Source: RYN-230 sp963837515 (GTDB lineage Bacteria; Actinomycetota; Actinomycetes; Streptosporangiales; Streptosporangiaceae). Taken from it: a DNA stretch of 64,000 nt. A model generated the notes under the pieces. The model did not search any database. It had not been told where the DNA came from and was given only the letters and a program-made list of their open reading frames with translations. The stretch lies in contig CAWINT010000002.1 in the NCBI GenBank assembly GCA_963837515.1, positions 558,001-622,000 of the forward strand, written 5' to 3'. This document shows, in pieces, positions 16,970-25,627 of this stretch. A program made the translations under genes and the position numbers. Every line of letters starts with the position of its first letter. The first letter of the stretch is position 1.

Positions 16970-18265
16970 TCACCACGGCGGCGGGGAACTGGCGGCGGAG
17001 GGCGGCCCCGGGTGGGCGGCCGCGCCCCCGGCGGGTGGCTGGCCCGGCCCGGCGGCGCTGCCGTCGGCCGGCGGCCGCCAGACCGCGGCGAAACCGGTCT
17101 CGTCCAGCGTGGCGCCCTGGCCGGCGGCCGTGCGCAGGGCCAGGTCGAGTCCTTCGGTGCGCATCCGCCGGTCGGCGTACAGCAGCACCGTGACCGCTGC
17201 GGTGATCGGCTGGGTGACGGTGCCCGCGGCGATGTTGCCCAGCACGCTCACGACGGTGCCCACCACCCCGGGCAGCACGGTGGCCAGAAAGCCGAACGGC
17301 AGTTCCAGGATGCCGGCCGCCACCGCGGTGATGATCCCGGCCAGCAGCAGGATGCCGAACACCCGCCAGAAGCTGTGCCACACCAGCCGCCAGGACCGGC
17401 CCAGGGCCGTCCACGCGCCGGCTCCCTCCAGCACCACGACCGGCGTGACCAGGCTCAGCATGACGGGGACCGCGACGGTGAGCAGCAGCGCCGGCAGGCC
17501 CACCAGCACCGCGATGATGCCGAGCGCCGCCGCAGAGGCCCCGGCGGCCGCGGCCGCGAGCAGGATGCCGGCCAGGATCCCGGCCGGGGCCAGCGAAGCC
17601 ACCAGCACCAGCAGTGTCGCGCCGAGCAGCGCGGGCAGCCGCGGCGCGGCCGCCCGCCAGGCGTCCCGGGCGCTGATCTGCTGGCCACCCACCTCGCGGG
17701 CGATGATGGGCGCCAGCAGCCCGGCCAGCACGGCCCGGACGATGATGTTCAGCAGCGCCAGCGCGGCGAGCAGCGGGATCGCCCCGGAGAGGAAATGGCT
17801 GAGCTCGTGCTCCGCCTGGCGGGTGGTCAGCTGGCCGCCCGGGTTCGGGACGCTGAGCAGCCCCCGGCTGAGGATGGTGGAGACGACGGCGGCGACGGTC
17901 ATGACCACGGCCGCGATGCCCAGGACCGGCCTGGGGCTGCGCCGGATGGTGGCGAAGGCGCCGTCCAGGATCTCACCCAGGCCGAGCGGCCGCAGCGGGA
18001 TGACCCCCGGCTTCGGCGCGGCTTCCCCGTACCGTGACCCGGCCCCGTACCCGGGCGGCTGGCCGTAGGCGGGCGGCTGGCCGTAGGCGGGCGGCGGGCG
18101 GTAGCCGGGCGGCGCCCCGTCGCCCGCGCCGGGTGCCCCGTCGCCCGCGCCGGGCGCCCCGTAGCCGGGGGGCGCGGGCCACTGGGCGGCCCCTGGCTCA
18201 CCGGCCGGCGGGAACCAGGGCTGAGGCGTCGCCCCCTGCTCGCCGGGCGGCGGACTGTCTGTCAT
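16970..18265 (-). CDS. Multipass membrane protein with Pro/Gly/Tyr-rich N terminus (GDPD membrane-domain-like)
   Basis: A 431-aa protein. The first about 90 residues are disordered-looking, with PPAYGQ and GAPGAGD repeats. The motif IPLRPLGLGEILDGAFATIR, followed by six or so hydrophobic segments and LLYADRRMRTEGLDLAL near the end, is typical of the actinobacterial family annotated as glycerophosphoryl diester phosphodiesterase membrane domain proteins. No phosphodiesterase catalytic domain is present. ATG 18265 was chosen because AGGGAG lies just upstream; the open frame continues further up without support. It is the first gene of the DUF4129/DUF4350/MoxR/DUF58 run on the minus strand and is divergent from mtnA. 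Function unknown. Confidence 0.8.
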   Translation of the reverse strand: MTDSPPPGEQGATPQPWFPPAGEPGAAQWPAPPGYGAPGAGDGAPGAGDGAPPGYRPPPAYGQPPAYGQPPGYGAGSRYGEAAPKPGVIPLRPLGLGEILDGAFATIRRSPRPVLGIAAVVMTVAAVVSTILSRGLLSVPNPGGQLTTRQAEHELSHFLSGAIPLLAALALLNIIVRAVLAGLLAPIIAREVGGQQISARDAWRAAAPRLPALLGATLLVLVASLAPAGILAGILLAAAAAGASAAALGIIAVLVGLPALLLTVAVPVMLSLVTPVVVLEGAGAWTALGRSWRLVWHSFWRVFGILLLAGIITAVAAGILELPFGFLATVLPGVVGTVVSVLGNIAAGTVTQPITAAVTVLLYADRRMRTEGLDLALRTAAGQGATLDETGFAAVWRPPADGSAAGPGQPPAGGAAAHPGPPSAASSPPPW

Positions 18266-18513
18266 GGTTCTCCCTGACGGCGGTGGCGCTGCTCGGCGCC
18301 GCACCATAATGCCGCCAAAATACTCGCCGTTGACCGGGTTCCCCGCCCGGCTGGTGGCGCCCATACTCGCACGACGCGCCGCCGCCACGAAGCACAGCGC
18401 CCAACGGCCCCTCCGGGTTCCTGGCACCGCCCGGTCCCGCGCCCGCGGGCCCGGCGACGGGGCCGGCCACCCGCGGGGTCAACCGGCTGGCCGGCTGGGG
18501 CACACTCAGTCAC

Positions 18514-19590
18514 ATGGAACTGGCCACGTTGCGCTGGGCCGACCGGCCCGGCGGCCCGGTGATCGAACTGCTCGACCAGACCCGGCTCCCGGCTGAGGAG
18601 GCCATGCTGGCCTGCCCCGACGTGCCGAGCCTGGTGGACGCCATCCGGCGCCTGGTGGTCCGCGGCGCGCCGGTCCTGGGGGTGGCCGGGGCGTTCGGCG
18701 TGGCGCTAGCCGCGGCCCGGGGCGACGATGTGCCGGCGGCGGCGCGGGCCATTGCCGGGGCCCGGCCGACCGCGGTCAACCTGGCCTGGGGAGCGCGCCG
18801 GGCGCTGGCTGCCTACACCGCCGCCCGGTCCGCGGCGGCGGGTGCGGGGCAGGCCGCGCGGGCCACCCTGTCCGAGGCCCGCGCGGTGGCGGCGGAGGAC
18901 GCAGCGGCCAGTGCCGCCATGGCCGAGTACGGGCTGGGGCTGCTGCCGCCGCGGGCCCGGGTGCTCACCCACTGCAACACCGGCGCGCTGGTCTCGGCGG
19001 GCGGCGGTACCGCGTTCGCGGTGATCCTGGCCGCGCACCGGGCGGGCCAGCTGGCCAAGGTCTGGGTGGACGAGACGCGCCCACTGCTCCAGGGCGCCCG
19101 GCTGACCGCCTATGAGGCGCGGCGGGCCCGGCTGGATTACGCGGTGCTCCCAGACTCGGCCGCGGCGTCCCTCATGGCCAGCGGCGCGGTGGACGTGGTG
19201 CTGACCGGCGCCGACCGGATTGCGGCGGACGGCAGCGTGGCGAACAAGATCGGCACTTACGGGCTGGCGGTGCTGGCCCGGCAGCACGAGATCCCGTTCA
19301 TCGTCGTCGCCCCGGTCTCCACCATCGACCCGGACACGCCGGACGGTGCCGCCATCGTGGTGGAGCACCGCCCGGGCGAGGAGGTGACGATGCTCGCCGG
19401 GCGGGCGGTGGCCCCGCCGGGCAGCCCGGCCTGGAACCCGGCCTTCGACGTCACTCCCGGTCGCCTGATCACCGCTCTGGTGACTGAGCGTGGTGTCGCA
19501 CAGCCGGTCAATGCGGGTACGCTGCGACTGCTGGGTGATGCACCTGCTCCGCCGAACCGCGCCCGGCCCGATATTTCCGTGGAACTATGA
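18514..19590 (+). CDS. mtnA: S-methyl-5-thioribose-1-phosphate isomerase
   Basis: Methionine salvage enzyme that turns methylthioribose-1-phosphate into methylthioribulose-1-phosphate, recycling the thioether left after polyamine or related SAM use. The 358-aa sequence has the family blocks VVRGAPVLGVAGAFGVALA, THCNTGALVSAGGGTA with the catalytic Cys, WVDETRPLLQGARLTAYE, LTGADRIAADGSVANKIGTY with the catalytic Asp, and NPAFDVTPGRLITALVTERG. ATG 18514. Its TGA overlaps the mtrA ATG (ATGA), an arrangement conserved in actinomycetes, which places a metabolic gene in the mtrAB operon. Other salvage genes (mtnB, mtnC, mtnD) are not in the window. Confidence 0.94.
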   Translation: MELATLRWADRPGGPVIELLDQTRLPAEEAMLACPDVPSLVDAIRRLVVRGAPVLGVAGAFGVALAAARGDDVPAAARAIAGARPTAVNLAWGARRALAAYTAARSAAAGAGQAARATLSEARAVAAEDAAASAAMAEYGLGLLPPRARVLTHCNTGALVSAGGGTAFAVILAAHRAGQLAKVWVDETRPLLQGARLTAYEARRARLDYAVLPDSAAASLMASGAVDVVLTGADRIAADGSVANKIGTYGLAVLARQHEIPFIVVAPVSTIDPDTPDGAAIVVEHRPGEEVTMLAGRAVAPPGSPAWNPAFDVTPGRLITALVTERGVAQPVNAGTLRLLGDAPAPPNRARPDISVEL

Positions 19591-20273
19591 GGCCCATGAA
19601 AGGTCGCGTGCTCGTCGTCGATGACGACGCTGCCCTGTCCGAGATGCTCGGCATCATGCTCCGGGGCGAGGGGTTCGAGCCCACCTTCGTCGCTGACGGC
19701 GACAAGGCGATGGACGTGTTCCGGGAGACCCACCCCGACCTGGTGCTGCTCGATCTGATGCTACCCGGTGCCGATGGCATCGACGTCTGCCGCCAGATCC
19801 GCACCGAGTCCGGTGTGCCGATCGTCATGCTCACCGCGAAGAGCGACACGGTCGATGTGGTGCTGGGACTGGAATCGGGCGCCGACGACTACATCGTCAA
19901 GCCGTTCAAGTCCAAGGAGCTGATCGCCCGGGTCCGCGCCCGGCTGCGCCGCACCGACGATCCCGCGCCGGAGATGCTGCAGATCGTGGACGTGGAGATC
20001 GACGTGGCCGGGCACTCGGTGAAGCGCGACGGCCGGCCGGTGAGCCTCACGCCGCTCGAGTTCGACCTGCTGGTGGCGCTGGCCCGCAAGCCGCGCCAGG
20101 TGTTCACCCGCGAGGTGCTGCTGGAGCAGGTCTGGGGCTACCGGCACGCGGCCGACACCCGGCTGGTGAACGTCCACGTGCAGCGGCTCCGGGCCAAGAT
20201 CGAGAAGGACCCGGAGCATCCGGAGATCGTCGTCACCGTGCGTGGAGTGGGCTACAAGGCGGGACCGGCCTGA
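19587..20273 (+). CDS. mtrA: Two-component response regulator MtrA
   Basis: OmpR/PhoB-type regulator of 228 aa. The receiver has the acidic pair VVDDDAAL, phosphoacceptor Asp56 in LLDLMLPG, Thr in MLTAKSD and Lys in DYIVKPFKSKE. The winged-helix DNA-binding domain (SLTPLEFDLLVALARKPRQV, VNVHVQRLRAKIEKDP, VVTVRGVGYKAG) is nearly identical to known MtrA sequences. MtrA controls cell-wall, osmotic and cell-cycle or developmental genes in actinobacteria. ATG 19587 overlaps the mtnA stop; ATG 19596 (MKGRVLVVDDD) is an alternative that matches the usual start. Confidence 0.96.
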   Translation: MRPMKGRVLVVDDDAALSEMLGIMLRGEGFEPTFVADGDKAMDVFRETHPDLVLLDLMLPGADGIDVCRQIRTESGVPIVMLTAKSDTVDVVLGLESGADDYIVKPFKSKELIARVRARLRRTDDPAPEMLQIVDVEIDVAGHSVKRDGRPVSLTPLEFDLLVALARKPRQVFTREVLLEQVWGYRHAADTRLVNVHVQRLRAKIEKDPEHPEIVVTVRGVGYKAGPA

Positions 20274-20290
20274 CCGGGGACCGGCCGGGC

Positions 20291-22306
20291 GTGCGGCCGG
20301 GCCTGCCTACGGGCCGTTCGGTATTCGGTATGGAGAAGGCCATGAAGGGGGCAGCGAGCAGCGCGGCGGGGCGCGCCCCGGCCAGCGGCGCAGCGCCGTC
20401 CGCCGGCCCGGTCAGCTCCGGTGCGGCGGACGTCCCGCGGCGGGGCCAGGCGCCGGGCACGCGGCTCGCGCTGCTGGTGCGGCGGGCCGTGCGGCGGCTG
20501 CCGCCGCGCGCGCGGCGGTCCATCCGGGCCGTCCAGCGCCGGTCGGCCAAACTGGCCGGCCAGCTGCGCCGCCGCTGGCATCGCTCGCTGCAGTTCCGGG
20601 TCGTGGCCACGACCCTGGTCATCTGCGTCGTGGTCGTGACCGTCCTCGGGTTCTTCCTGGTCCAGCAGATCGCCAGCGGGCTGCTGAACAGCGCCCGGAC
20701 CGCCGCCGCGCACCAGCTCGGCGAGGGCCTCGCCGTGGCCAAGGACAACCCGGGCCTGGAAGGCCCGGACCGGGCCAAGTCGCTGCTGGACCTGACGCAT
20801 ACGCTGCAGGCGCTGAGCGCCCCGGGGGACAGCTTCGATGTGGTCATCCTGGCCACACCGGCCAGCGGATCGGCCTTCGGCGGCACCTACGGCGACCTGA
20901 ACCTGAGCTCGGCGAGCCTGCCCCAGACACTGATCAGCAAGGTCGGCGCCGAGCAGCAGAGCGGCCGGACCGACCAGCTGTGGTCCACCCCGACACAGCT
21001 GCGCTACACGGACGGCCGCGCGCCGGTGCCCGGGCTCGCCATCGGCGGCGTGATCAACCCGCATGACCAGCTCTACTACCTGTTCCCGCTGCGGCAGCAG
21101 CAACAGACCCTCGCCCTGGTCCAGCGGGCCATGCTCGGCGGCGGGCTGGCCCTGGTCCTGCTGCTGGTCGGCATCGTGTCGCTGGTGACCCGGTGGGTGG
21201 TGCTGCCGATCAGGGAGGCGGCCGACGCGGCCAAGCGGCTCTCGGCCGGGCAGCTCGACCAGCGGATGCCGGTCCGCGGCACCGACGATCTGGCGGCCCT
21301 GGCCCGGTCCTTCAACGACATGGCCGCCAGCCTGCAGGAGAAGCTGCGCGAGCTGCAGGAGCTGTCCAAGGTGCAGCGGCAGTTCGTCTCCGACGTGTCC
21401 CACGAGCTGCGTACCCCGCTCACCACCATCCGGATCGCCGCCGACGTGCTGTTCGCCGCCCGCGACAACCTGCTGCCGGCCGCGGCCCGGTCCGCGGAGC
21501 TGCTGGAGGGGCAGCTGGAACGGTTCGAGGCGCTGCTCGCCGATCTGCTGGAGATCAGCCGCTACGACGCCAACGCCGCCACCCTGGACGCCGAATCGGC
21601 CGACGTCTGCGACCTGGTCCGGCGGGCCGCGGCCGACGCGGAGCAGCTCGCCGCCCGGCGGGGTACCCGGATCGACTTCCGGCTCCCCCCGGAGCCGTGC
21701 GTGGCCGAGGTGGACCGGCGCCGGGTCGAGCGGATCCTGCGCAACCTGCTGGACAACGCGGTGGAGCACGGCGAGGGGAAGGACGTGGTGGTCACGGTGG
21801 CGGCGGACCGGGACGCCGTCGCCGTCGCCGTCCGCGATCACGGGGTGGGCTTCGGGCCGGCCGAGCAGCAGATGGTGTTCGACCGGTTCTGGCGGGCCGA
21901 CCCGGCCCGGGCCCGGACGACCGGCGGGACGGGGCTCGGCCTGGCCATCGCGCTGGAGGACGCCCGGTTGCACAACGGGTGGCTGCAGGCCTGGGGGGAG
22001 TGCGGCAAGGGATCGGTGTTCCGGCTGACCGTGCCGCGGATCGCGGGTTGCGGGCTGATGGGCTCCCCGCTACCACTCGGCCCGGACGAGGCGGAGCTGG
22101 GGCCCGAGCTCATCGAGCCGTCGCTGGCGCTGCCGCCCGCCGCGGGACAAGCCGGGGCGGCGGGTCCCGGGGCGGCCCACCCGGTCGGAGCCCAGGCCGG
22201 CGAGGACGGCGCAGGGCCGGCCGCCCCCGGAGCGGCCGGTACTGAGCCGGGGGGCCCGGGGGCGGCGGGGGCCGACCCGGCCGTCAGCGGGACGGCCGGT
22301 GGCTGA
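20291..22306 (+). CDS. mtrB: Sensor histidine kinase MtrB
   Basis: Membrane sensor kinase that pairs with MtrA. Order of parts: basic cytoplasmic N terminus (to about residue 100), TM1 (VVATTLVICVVVVTVLGFFL), an extracellular sensor of about 150 residues, TM2 (ALVLLLVGIVSLVT), HAMP (VLPIREAADAAKRLSAG), H-box FVSDVSHELRTPL with phospho-acceptor His371, N-box LRNLLDNAVEHGEG, and G-boxes DHGVGFG and GGTGLGLAIALEDA. The C terminus after the kinase domain is a Gly/Ala/Pro-rich tail of about 80 residues. The start is uncertain: GTG 20291, ATG 20330 and ATG 20342 are in frame. It overlaps lpqB by 8 bases. Confidence 0.94.
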   Translation: MRPGLPTGRSVFGMEKAMKGAASSAAGRAPASGAAPSAGPVSSGAADVPRRGQAPGTRLALLVRRAVRRLPPRARRSIRAVQRRSAKLAGQLRRRWHRSLQFRVVATTLVICVVVVTVLGFFLVQQIASGLLNSARTAAAHQLGEGLAVAKDNPGLEGPDRAKSLLDLTHTLQALSAPGDSFDVVILATPASGSAFGGTYGDLNLSSASLPQTLISKVGAEQQSGRTDQLWSTPTQLRYTDGRAPVPGLAIGGVINPHDQLYYLFPLRQQQQTLALVQRAMLGGGLALVLLLVGIVSLVTRWVVLPIREAADAAKRLSAGQLDQRMPVRGTDDLAALARSFNDMAASLQEKLRELQELSKVQRQFVSDVSHELRTPLTTIRIAADVLFAARDNLLPAAARSAELLEGQLERFEALLADLLEISRYDANAATLDAESADVCDLVRRAAADAEQLAARRGTRIDFRLPPEPCVAEVDRRRVERILRNLLDNAVEHGEGKDVVVTVAADRDAVAVAVRDHGVGFGPAEQQMVFDRFWRADPARARTTGGTGLGLAIALEDARLHNGWLQAWGECGKGSVFRLTVPRIAGCGLMGSPLPLGPDEAELGPELIEPSLALPPAAGQAGAAGPGAAHPVGAQAGEDGAGPAAPGAAGTEPGGPGAAGADPAVSGTAGG

Positions 22307-24170
22307 GCGGGGCCTGGCCCGGGGGCGGCGGCTCCGGCTGGCGGTGGCAGCGGGCACGGCCGCGCTGGTGCTCGCGGCCGCGGGCTGCGCCGACGTGCCG
22401 ACCAGTGGCCTGCTGCAGTCCACCACCCTGCCGTCCGGCGTCGGCGGCAGCCAGCAGGGCAGCGGCTGCTGCCGGGTGGCCTGGAACGGACCGCAGCCCG
22501 GCTGGCTGCCCCAGGACATCGTGTCCAACTTCATCCAGGCCGGTGCCGACTTCGCCAATCACCGGGCAGTCGCGCGGGAGTACCTCACCGCCTCGGCGAG
22601 CACCGCCTGGCAGCCCGGGCCGGGGCCGGCCGTCATGGTGATCGCCGGGCCTCCCACCACGTCGCTGATCCGCCAGTTCGGCTCGCCCCGCATCGCCGAA
22701 GTGAAGATCAGCGTGCAGGTGCTGGGCCAGGTCACGGCGAGCGGCCAGTACATCCCGGCGCCCGGCGGGCAGGCGGACCTGCAGCAGGACTTCGGCCTGG
22801 AACGGGTGAGCGGGCAGTGGCGCATCGCGCAGCTGCCGACCGACGGCAACAGCCGGGTATCGCATGAGCTCATGCTCACCAAGGAGCTGTTCCAGCAGGC
22901 CTATCAGCCCCAGGACCTGTACTACCTCGATCCGACCGGCAAGCACCTCGTGCCCGACCCGGTGTTCGTCCCGGTCGGGACCACGAGCCTGGCCAGCGAC
23001 CTGGTGAACGCGCTGCGGGCCACCCCCCAGGGCTGGCTGGCCGACGGAGTGCTGTCCGCCTTCCCGCCCGCGGCGCGCCTGCTCCGGCCGGTCGAGGTGC
23101 TCTCCGGCAGCAAGACGGCGATCGTCAGCCTCGGCCTGCCGAAGTCCGCCGCCACCCCGTCCAGCCTGGCCCAGATGTCCGCGCAGCTGGTCTGGACACT
23201 GACCAACCAGGGGTTCCGTTCGTCGTCGATCACGGCGGTGAAGCTGTACGTCAACGGGCAGCCCTGGACTCCGCCGGGGGCGGGCAGCGCGGTGCAGAGC
23301 CGCAGCGACTACCCGCAGCCCGCCCTCCGCCCGGCCGCCGGCCAGAACCTGTACTTCCTCAGCACGGGCGGCGCGGCCCGGATGCTGCCCGGCCCCGGGC
23401 CGGGCAGCATCGCGGTGCCGGGCCCGGCGGGAACCGGCCGCATCCCGTTCAGCAGCATCGCCGTCTCGCCGGACCAGCGGTACCTGGCCGGCGTGGCCGG
23501 GTCAGCCGGCGCAGCCACCGTGTACACCGAGGACGTCGTGGCCGCGGCCCGGCACAGCGCGTCGGCCGGCGGCCTCAAAGCCCAGCTGAACGGGATCACG
23601 GTGACGGCCCTGAGCTGGGACAGCGGGGACAATCTCTGGATCGCCGGCCGCCGTGGCGGGCAATCCCGGATCTGGGTGCTGAGCCCGGCCGGCGGCCCCC
23701 GGGCCACGGTCCGCCTGCCCTCCCGGGTGCGGCAGGTCACCGCGCTGCGGGTGGCCCCGGACGGGGTGCGCGTGGCGATGATCGCCAGCACCGCGTCCGG
23801 GCCGCAGGTGCTGCTGGCGGCCATCGTCCGGAACACCACCTCGGTCCGCGCCGACACCCAGGTGGCGTTCTCCACCACCACCCAGGTGGGTGCGGATCTA
23901 GCCACCCCTACCGCGCTGAGCTGGTATGACGCCGACCACCTGCTGGTCGTGGACGCCTCGGCCGCGGGGCCGGCCCTGGAGGAGGTCCCGGTGGACGGGG
24001 ACCGGTCGAGTTACCAGGGAATCGAGCAGGAGATGGCGACGATCACCGCGGCCGGCGCGCGGAACGACGTGTTCGCCGGGCTGCAGTCGGGCTACCTGGC
24101 CAGGACCGTGGGGCTCAACGAGCTGTGGAGCCAGTACGTGCCTGGCCGGAGCCCGGTGTTCCCCGGCTGA
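22299..24170 (+). CDS. lpqB: Lipoprotein LpqB
   Basis: Exported lipoprotein that modulates MtrB. A basic, hydrophobic signal peptide ends in the lipobox LAAAGC with Cys30 as lipid anchor. A GerMN-type domain with ELMLTKELFQQAYQPQDLYY follows, then VLSGSKTAIVSLGLP, and a C-terminal beta-propeller-like LpqB domain (SIAVSPDQRYLAGVAG, ALSWDSGDNLWIAGR, LRVAPDGVRVAMI, PTALSWYDADHLLVVD). At 623 aa it has the usual length. GTG 22299 overlaps the mtrB stop, so mtrA-mtrB-lpqB form one operon. The comF gene often found next is absent; hpf comes 462 bp later. Confidence 0.94.
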   Translation: MAERGLARGRRLRLAVAAGTAALVLAAAGCADVPTSGLLQSTTLPSGVGGSQQGSGCCRVAWNGPQPGWLPQDIVSNFIQAGADFANHRAVAREYLTASASTAWQPGPGPAVMVIAGPPTTSLIRQFGSPRIAEVKISVQVLGQVTASGQYIPAPGGQADLQQDFGLERVSGQWRIAQLPTDGNSRVSHELMLTKELFQQAYQPQDLYYLDPTGKHLVPDPVFVPVGTTSLASDLVNALRATPQGWLADGVLSAFPPAARLLRPVEVLSGSKTAIVSLGLPKSAATPSSLAQMSAQLVWTLTNQGFRSSSITAVKLYVNGQPWTPPGAGSAVQSRSDYPQPALRPAAGQNLYFLSTGGAARMLPGPGPGSIAVPGPAGTGRIPFSSIAVSPDQRYLAGVAGSAGAATVYTEDVVAAARHSASAGGLKAQLNGITVTALSWDSGDNLWIAGRRGGQSRIWVLSPAGGPRATVRLPSRVRQVTALRVAPDGVRVAMIASTASGPQVLLAAIVRNTTSVRADTQVAFSTTTQVGADLATPTALSWYDADHLLVVDASAAGPALEEVPVDGDRSSYQGIEQEMATITAAGARNDVFAGLQSGYLARTVGLNELWSQYVPGRSPVFPG

Positions 24171-24296
24171 GGAGTCCCGGCGGCTGGCCGGCCGGGCACC
24201 GGGGCGGGCGGCGATTTGGCGCGGCATGTCCCGGGCTGTCCCGCAGCGCAGGTCAGTCCGGAAGGACGAGGTGTCCAAAGAGACACTCCCGCCTCC

Positions 24297-24324
24297 TGAC
24301 ATCGCGGCCGGGGCAGGCTAGCGT
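24297..24324 (+). promoter_or_regulatory. Candidate promoter and long leader of hpf
   Basis: TGACAT (24297-24302) and TAGCGT (24319-24324), 16 bp apart, resemble -35 and -10 elements. Transcription from here would give a leader of about 300 nt before the hpf GTG at 24633. A short inverted repeat (GTGTC and GACAC, in GTGTCCAAAGAGACAC at 24271-24286) lies just upstream. The 24171-24632 stretch holds no convincing gene; several short open frames look like composition artefacts. No known riboswitch was recognised. Confidence 0.4.
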
Positions 24325-24632
24325 CTTGCTATGGCACCCGCCCGGGTCCGTGGTTGCGCCGCGCCGGGCGCCCCGCCCGAGGTGGGGCGCCCGGCCCGGC
24401 AAGCCGATGCCAGCCGCAGGCGAAACGGCCCACGTAAGGCGACTTGTCGTCAACCGATCACGGTGCGGCTTAGAGGTAAGTCCTGCCCCGCCGGGGGATC
24501 TGGTGTCCACCGGCCGGGAGAAGGGCCGTCGTGGCGTTGCGCCGCGAATCCCTCAGCAGGCGGATGTGGGGACGAAGACCAGGTCGGCCGGGCGGGTGCC
24601 AGCCACATCAGATCGCTTGAAGGGGGTCCCAC

Positions 24633-25385
24633 GTGGACGTCATCTTCCGGGGTCGGCGAACGGCGATCCAGCAGCGCTTCCGTGAGTACGCCACGGCCAA
24701 GCTGATCAAGCTCGCGAAGCTCGACCAGAAGACCATCAGCATCGATGTGGAGGTAACCCTGGAGCGGAATCCGCGGCAGTCCGCCCAGCGGGAACGGGTG
24801 GAACTCACCGTGTACTCGCGGGGCCCGGTGATGCGGGCCGAAGCCGCCGCCGACGACCGCTTCGAGGCGCTGGACCGGGCCATGGCCAAGCTGGAAACCC
24901 ACATGCGGCGCGCCAGTGACCGGCGCAAGGTCCGTAAGCCCGCCCACGGTGCGGCCGCGGCCGGGCCGGGCGCACCCGCTGGGCCACCGCCGGGAGCGCC
25001 CCCGGCCGGGCCGGGGGCCAACGGCGCAGCCCGGGCCGCCGGCGCAGCGGAGCGCGCGGCCGAGGAGGGGCCGGCGGGCAGCTGGGACCTGGAAGACGTC
25101 GTGCCCATCCCCATGGAAGGGGACGGCCCGCTGGTGGTCCGGGAGAAGTTCCACGCCGCCATGCCGATGAGCATCGACCAGGCGCTGCACGAGATGGAAC
25201 TGGTCGGCCACGACTTCTTCCTGTTCCGCGACACCGGCTGCCAGCTGCCCAGCGTGGTGTACCGCCGGCGCGGCTATGACTACGGGGTCATCCGCCTGGT
25301 GGAAGGGGCCGAGGCCGCGGCGCCCCGGCGCCCCGGGCAGGCCGCCAACGGCCGGGCGGCCATTCCAGCAGCGGAGCGCGGCTGA
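24633..25385 (+). CDS. hpf: Long-form ribosome hibernation promoting factor
   Basis: Dimerises and silences 70S ribosomes under stress. The N-terminal HPF/RaiA domain (VDVIFRGRRTAIQQRFREYA, VTLERNPRQSAQRERVELTV, RFEALDRAMAKLETHMRRAS) covers residues 1-100. The C-terminal dimerisation domain (PLVVREKFHAAMPMSIDQAL, GHDFFLFRDT, SVVYRRRGYDYGVIRL) covers about 155-230. Between them is a 55-residue Ala/Gly/Pro linker, longer than in Firmicutes. GTG 24633 has AAGGGGG about 8 bases upstream. Position after lpqB is conserved in actinomycetes. Confidence 0.93.
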   Translation: MDVIFRGRRTAIQQRFREYATAKLIKLAKLDQKTISIDVEVTLERNPRQSAQRERVELTVYSRGPVMRAEAAADDRFEALDRAMAKLETHMRRASDRRKVRKPAHGAAAAGPGAPAGPPPGAPPAGPGANGAARAAGAAERAAEEGPAGSWDLEDVVPIPMEGDGPLVVREKFHAAMPMSIDQALHEMELVGHDFFLFRDTGCQLPSVVYRRRGYDYGVIRLVEGAEAAAPRRPGQAANGRAAIPAAERG

Positions 25386-25548
25386 CTGGCTGACGGCTGG
25401 CCAGCTGCCTGCGGGGGCCGCCCGGCGGATCGCCGGTTTGCGCAGGTGCCCCCTACTGCGCCAGAGTTTGCTCACCGGCGCGGGCGGGTGGCACGGCGCG
25501 ATCAATCCCCGGTCCCGGCGCCGGGTACGGGCCGCCACCGCGGGCAGC

Positions 25549-25589
25549 GCACTAGCGGCACGGCCCAAGCCGTGTTAGCAAGCACTAGC
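25549..25589 (+). promoter_or_regulatory. Hairpin flanked by GCACTAGC direct repeats upstream of the orphan regulator
   Basis: A perfect stem CACGGC-CCAA-GCCGTG (25559-25574) lies between two copies of GCACTAGC (25549-25556 and 25582-25589, 33 bp apart). The stem could end hpf transcription; the direct repeats, 39 bp before the regulator's ATG, could be binding sites. A GGGAGGAGG ribosome binding site lies at about 25614-25622. Confidence 0.4.
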
Positions 25590-25627
25590 AGGACAACGTC
25601 CGAGCCTAGGGTCAGGGAGGAGGCGCC

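Noticed and set aside
24171..24632. A degraded comF gene between lpqB and hpf
   Set aside because: None of the frames shows the zinc-finger cysteines or the phosphoribosyltransferase motif of ComF.
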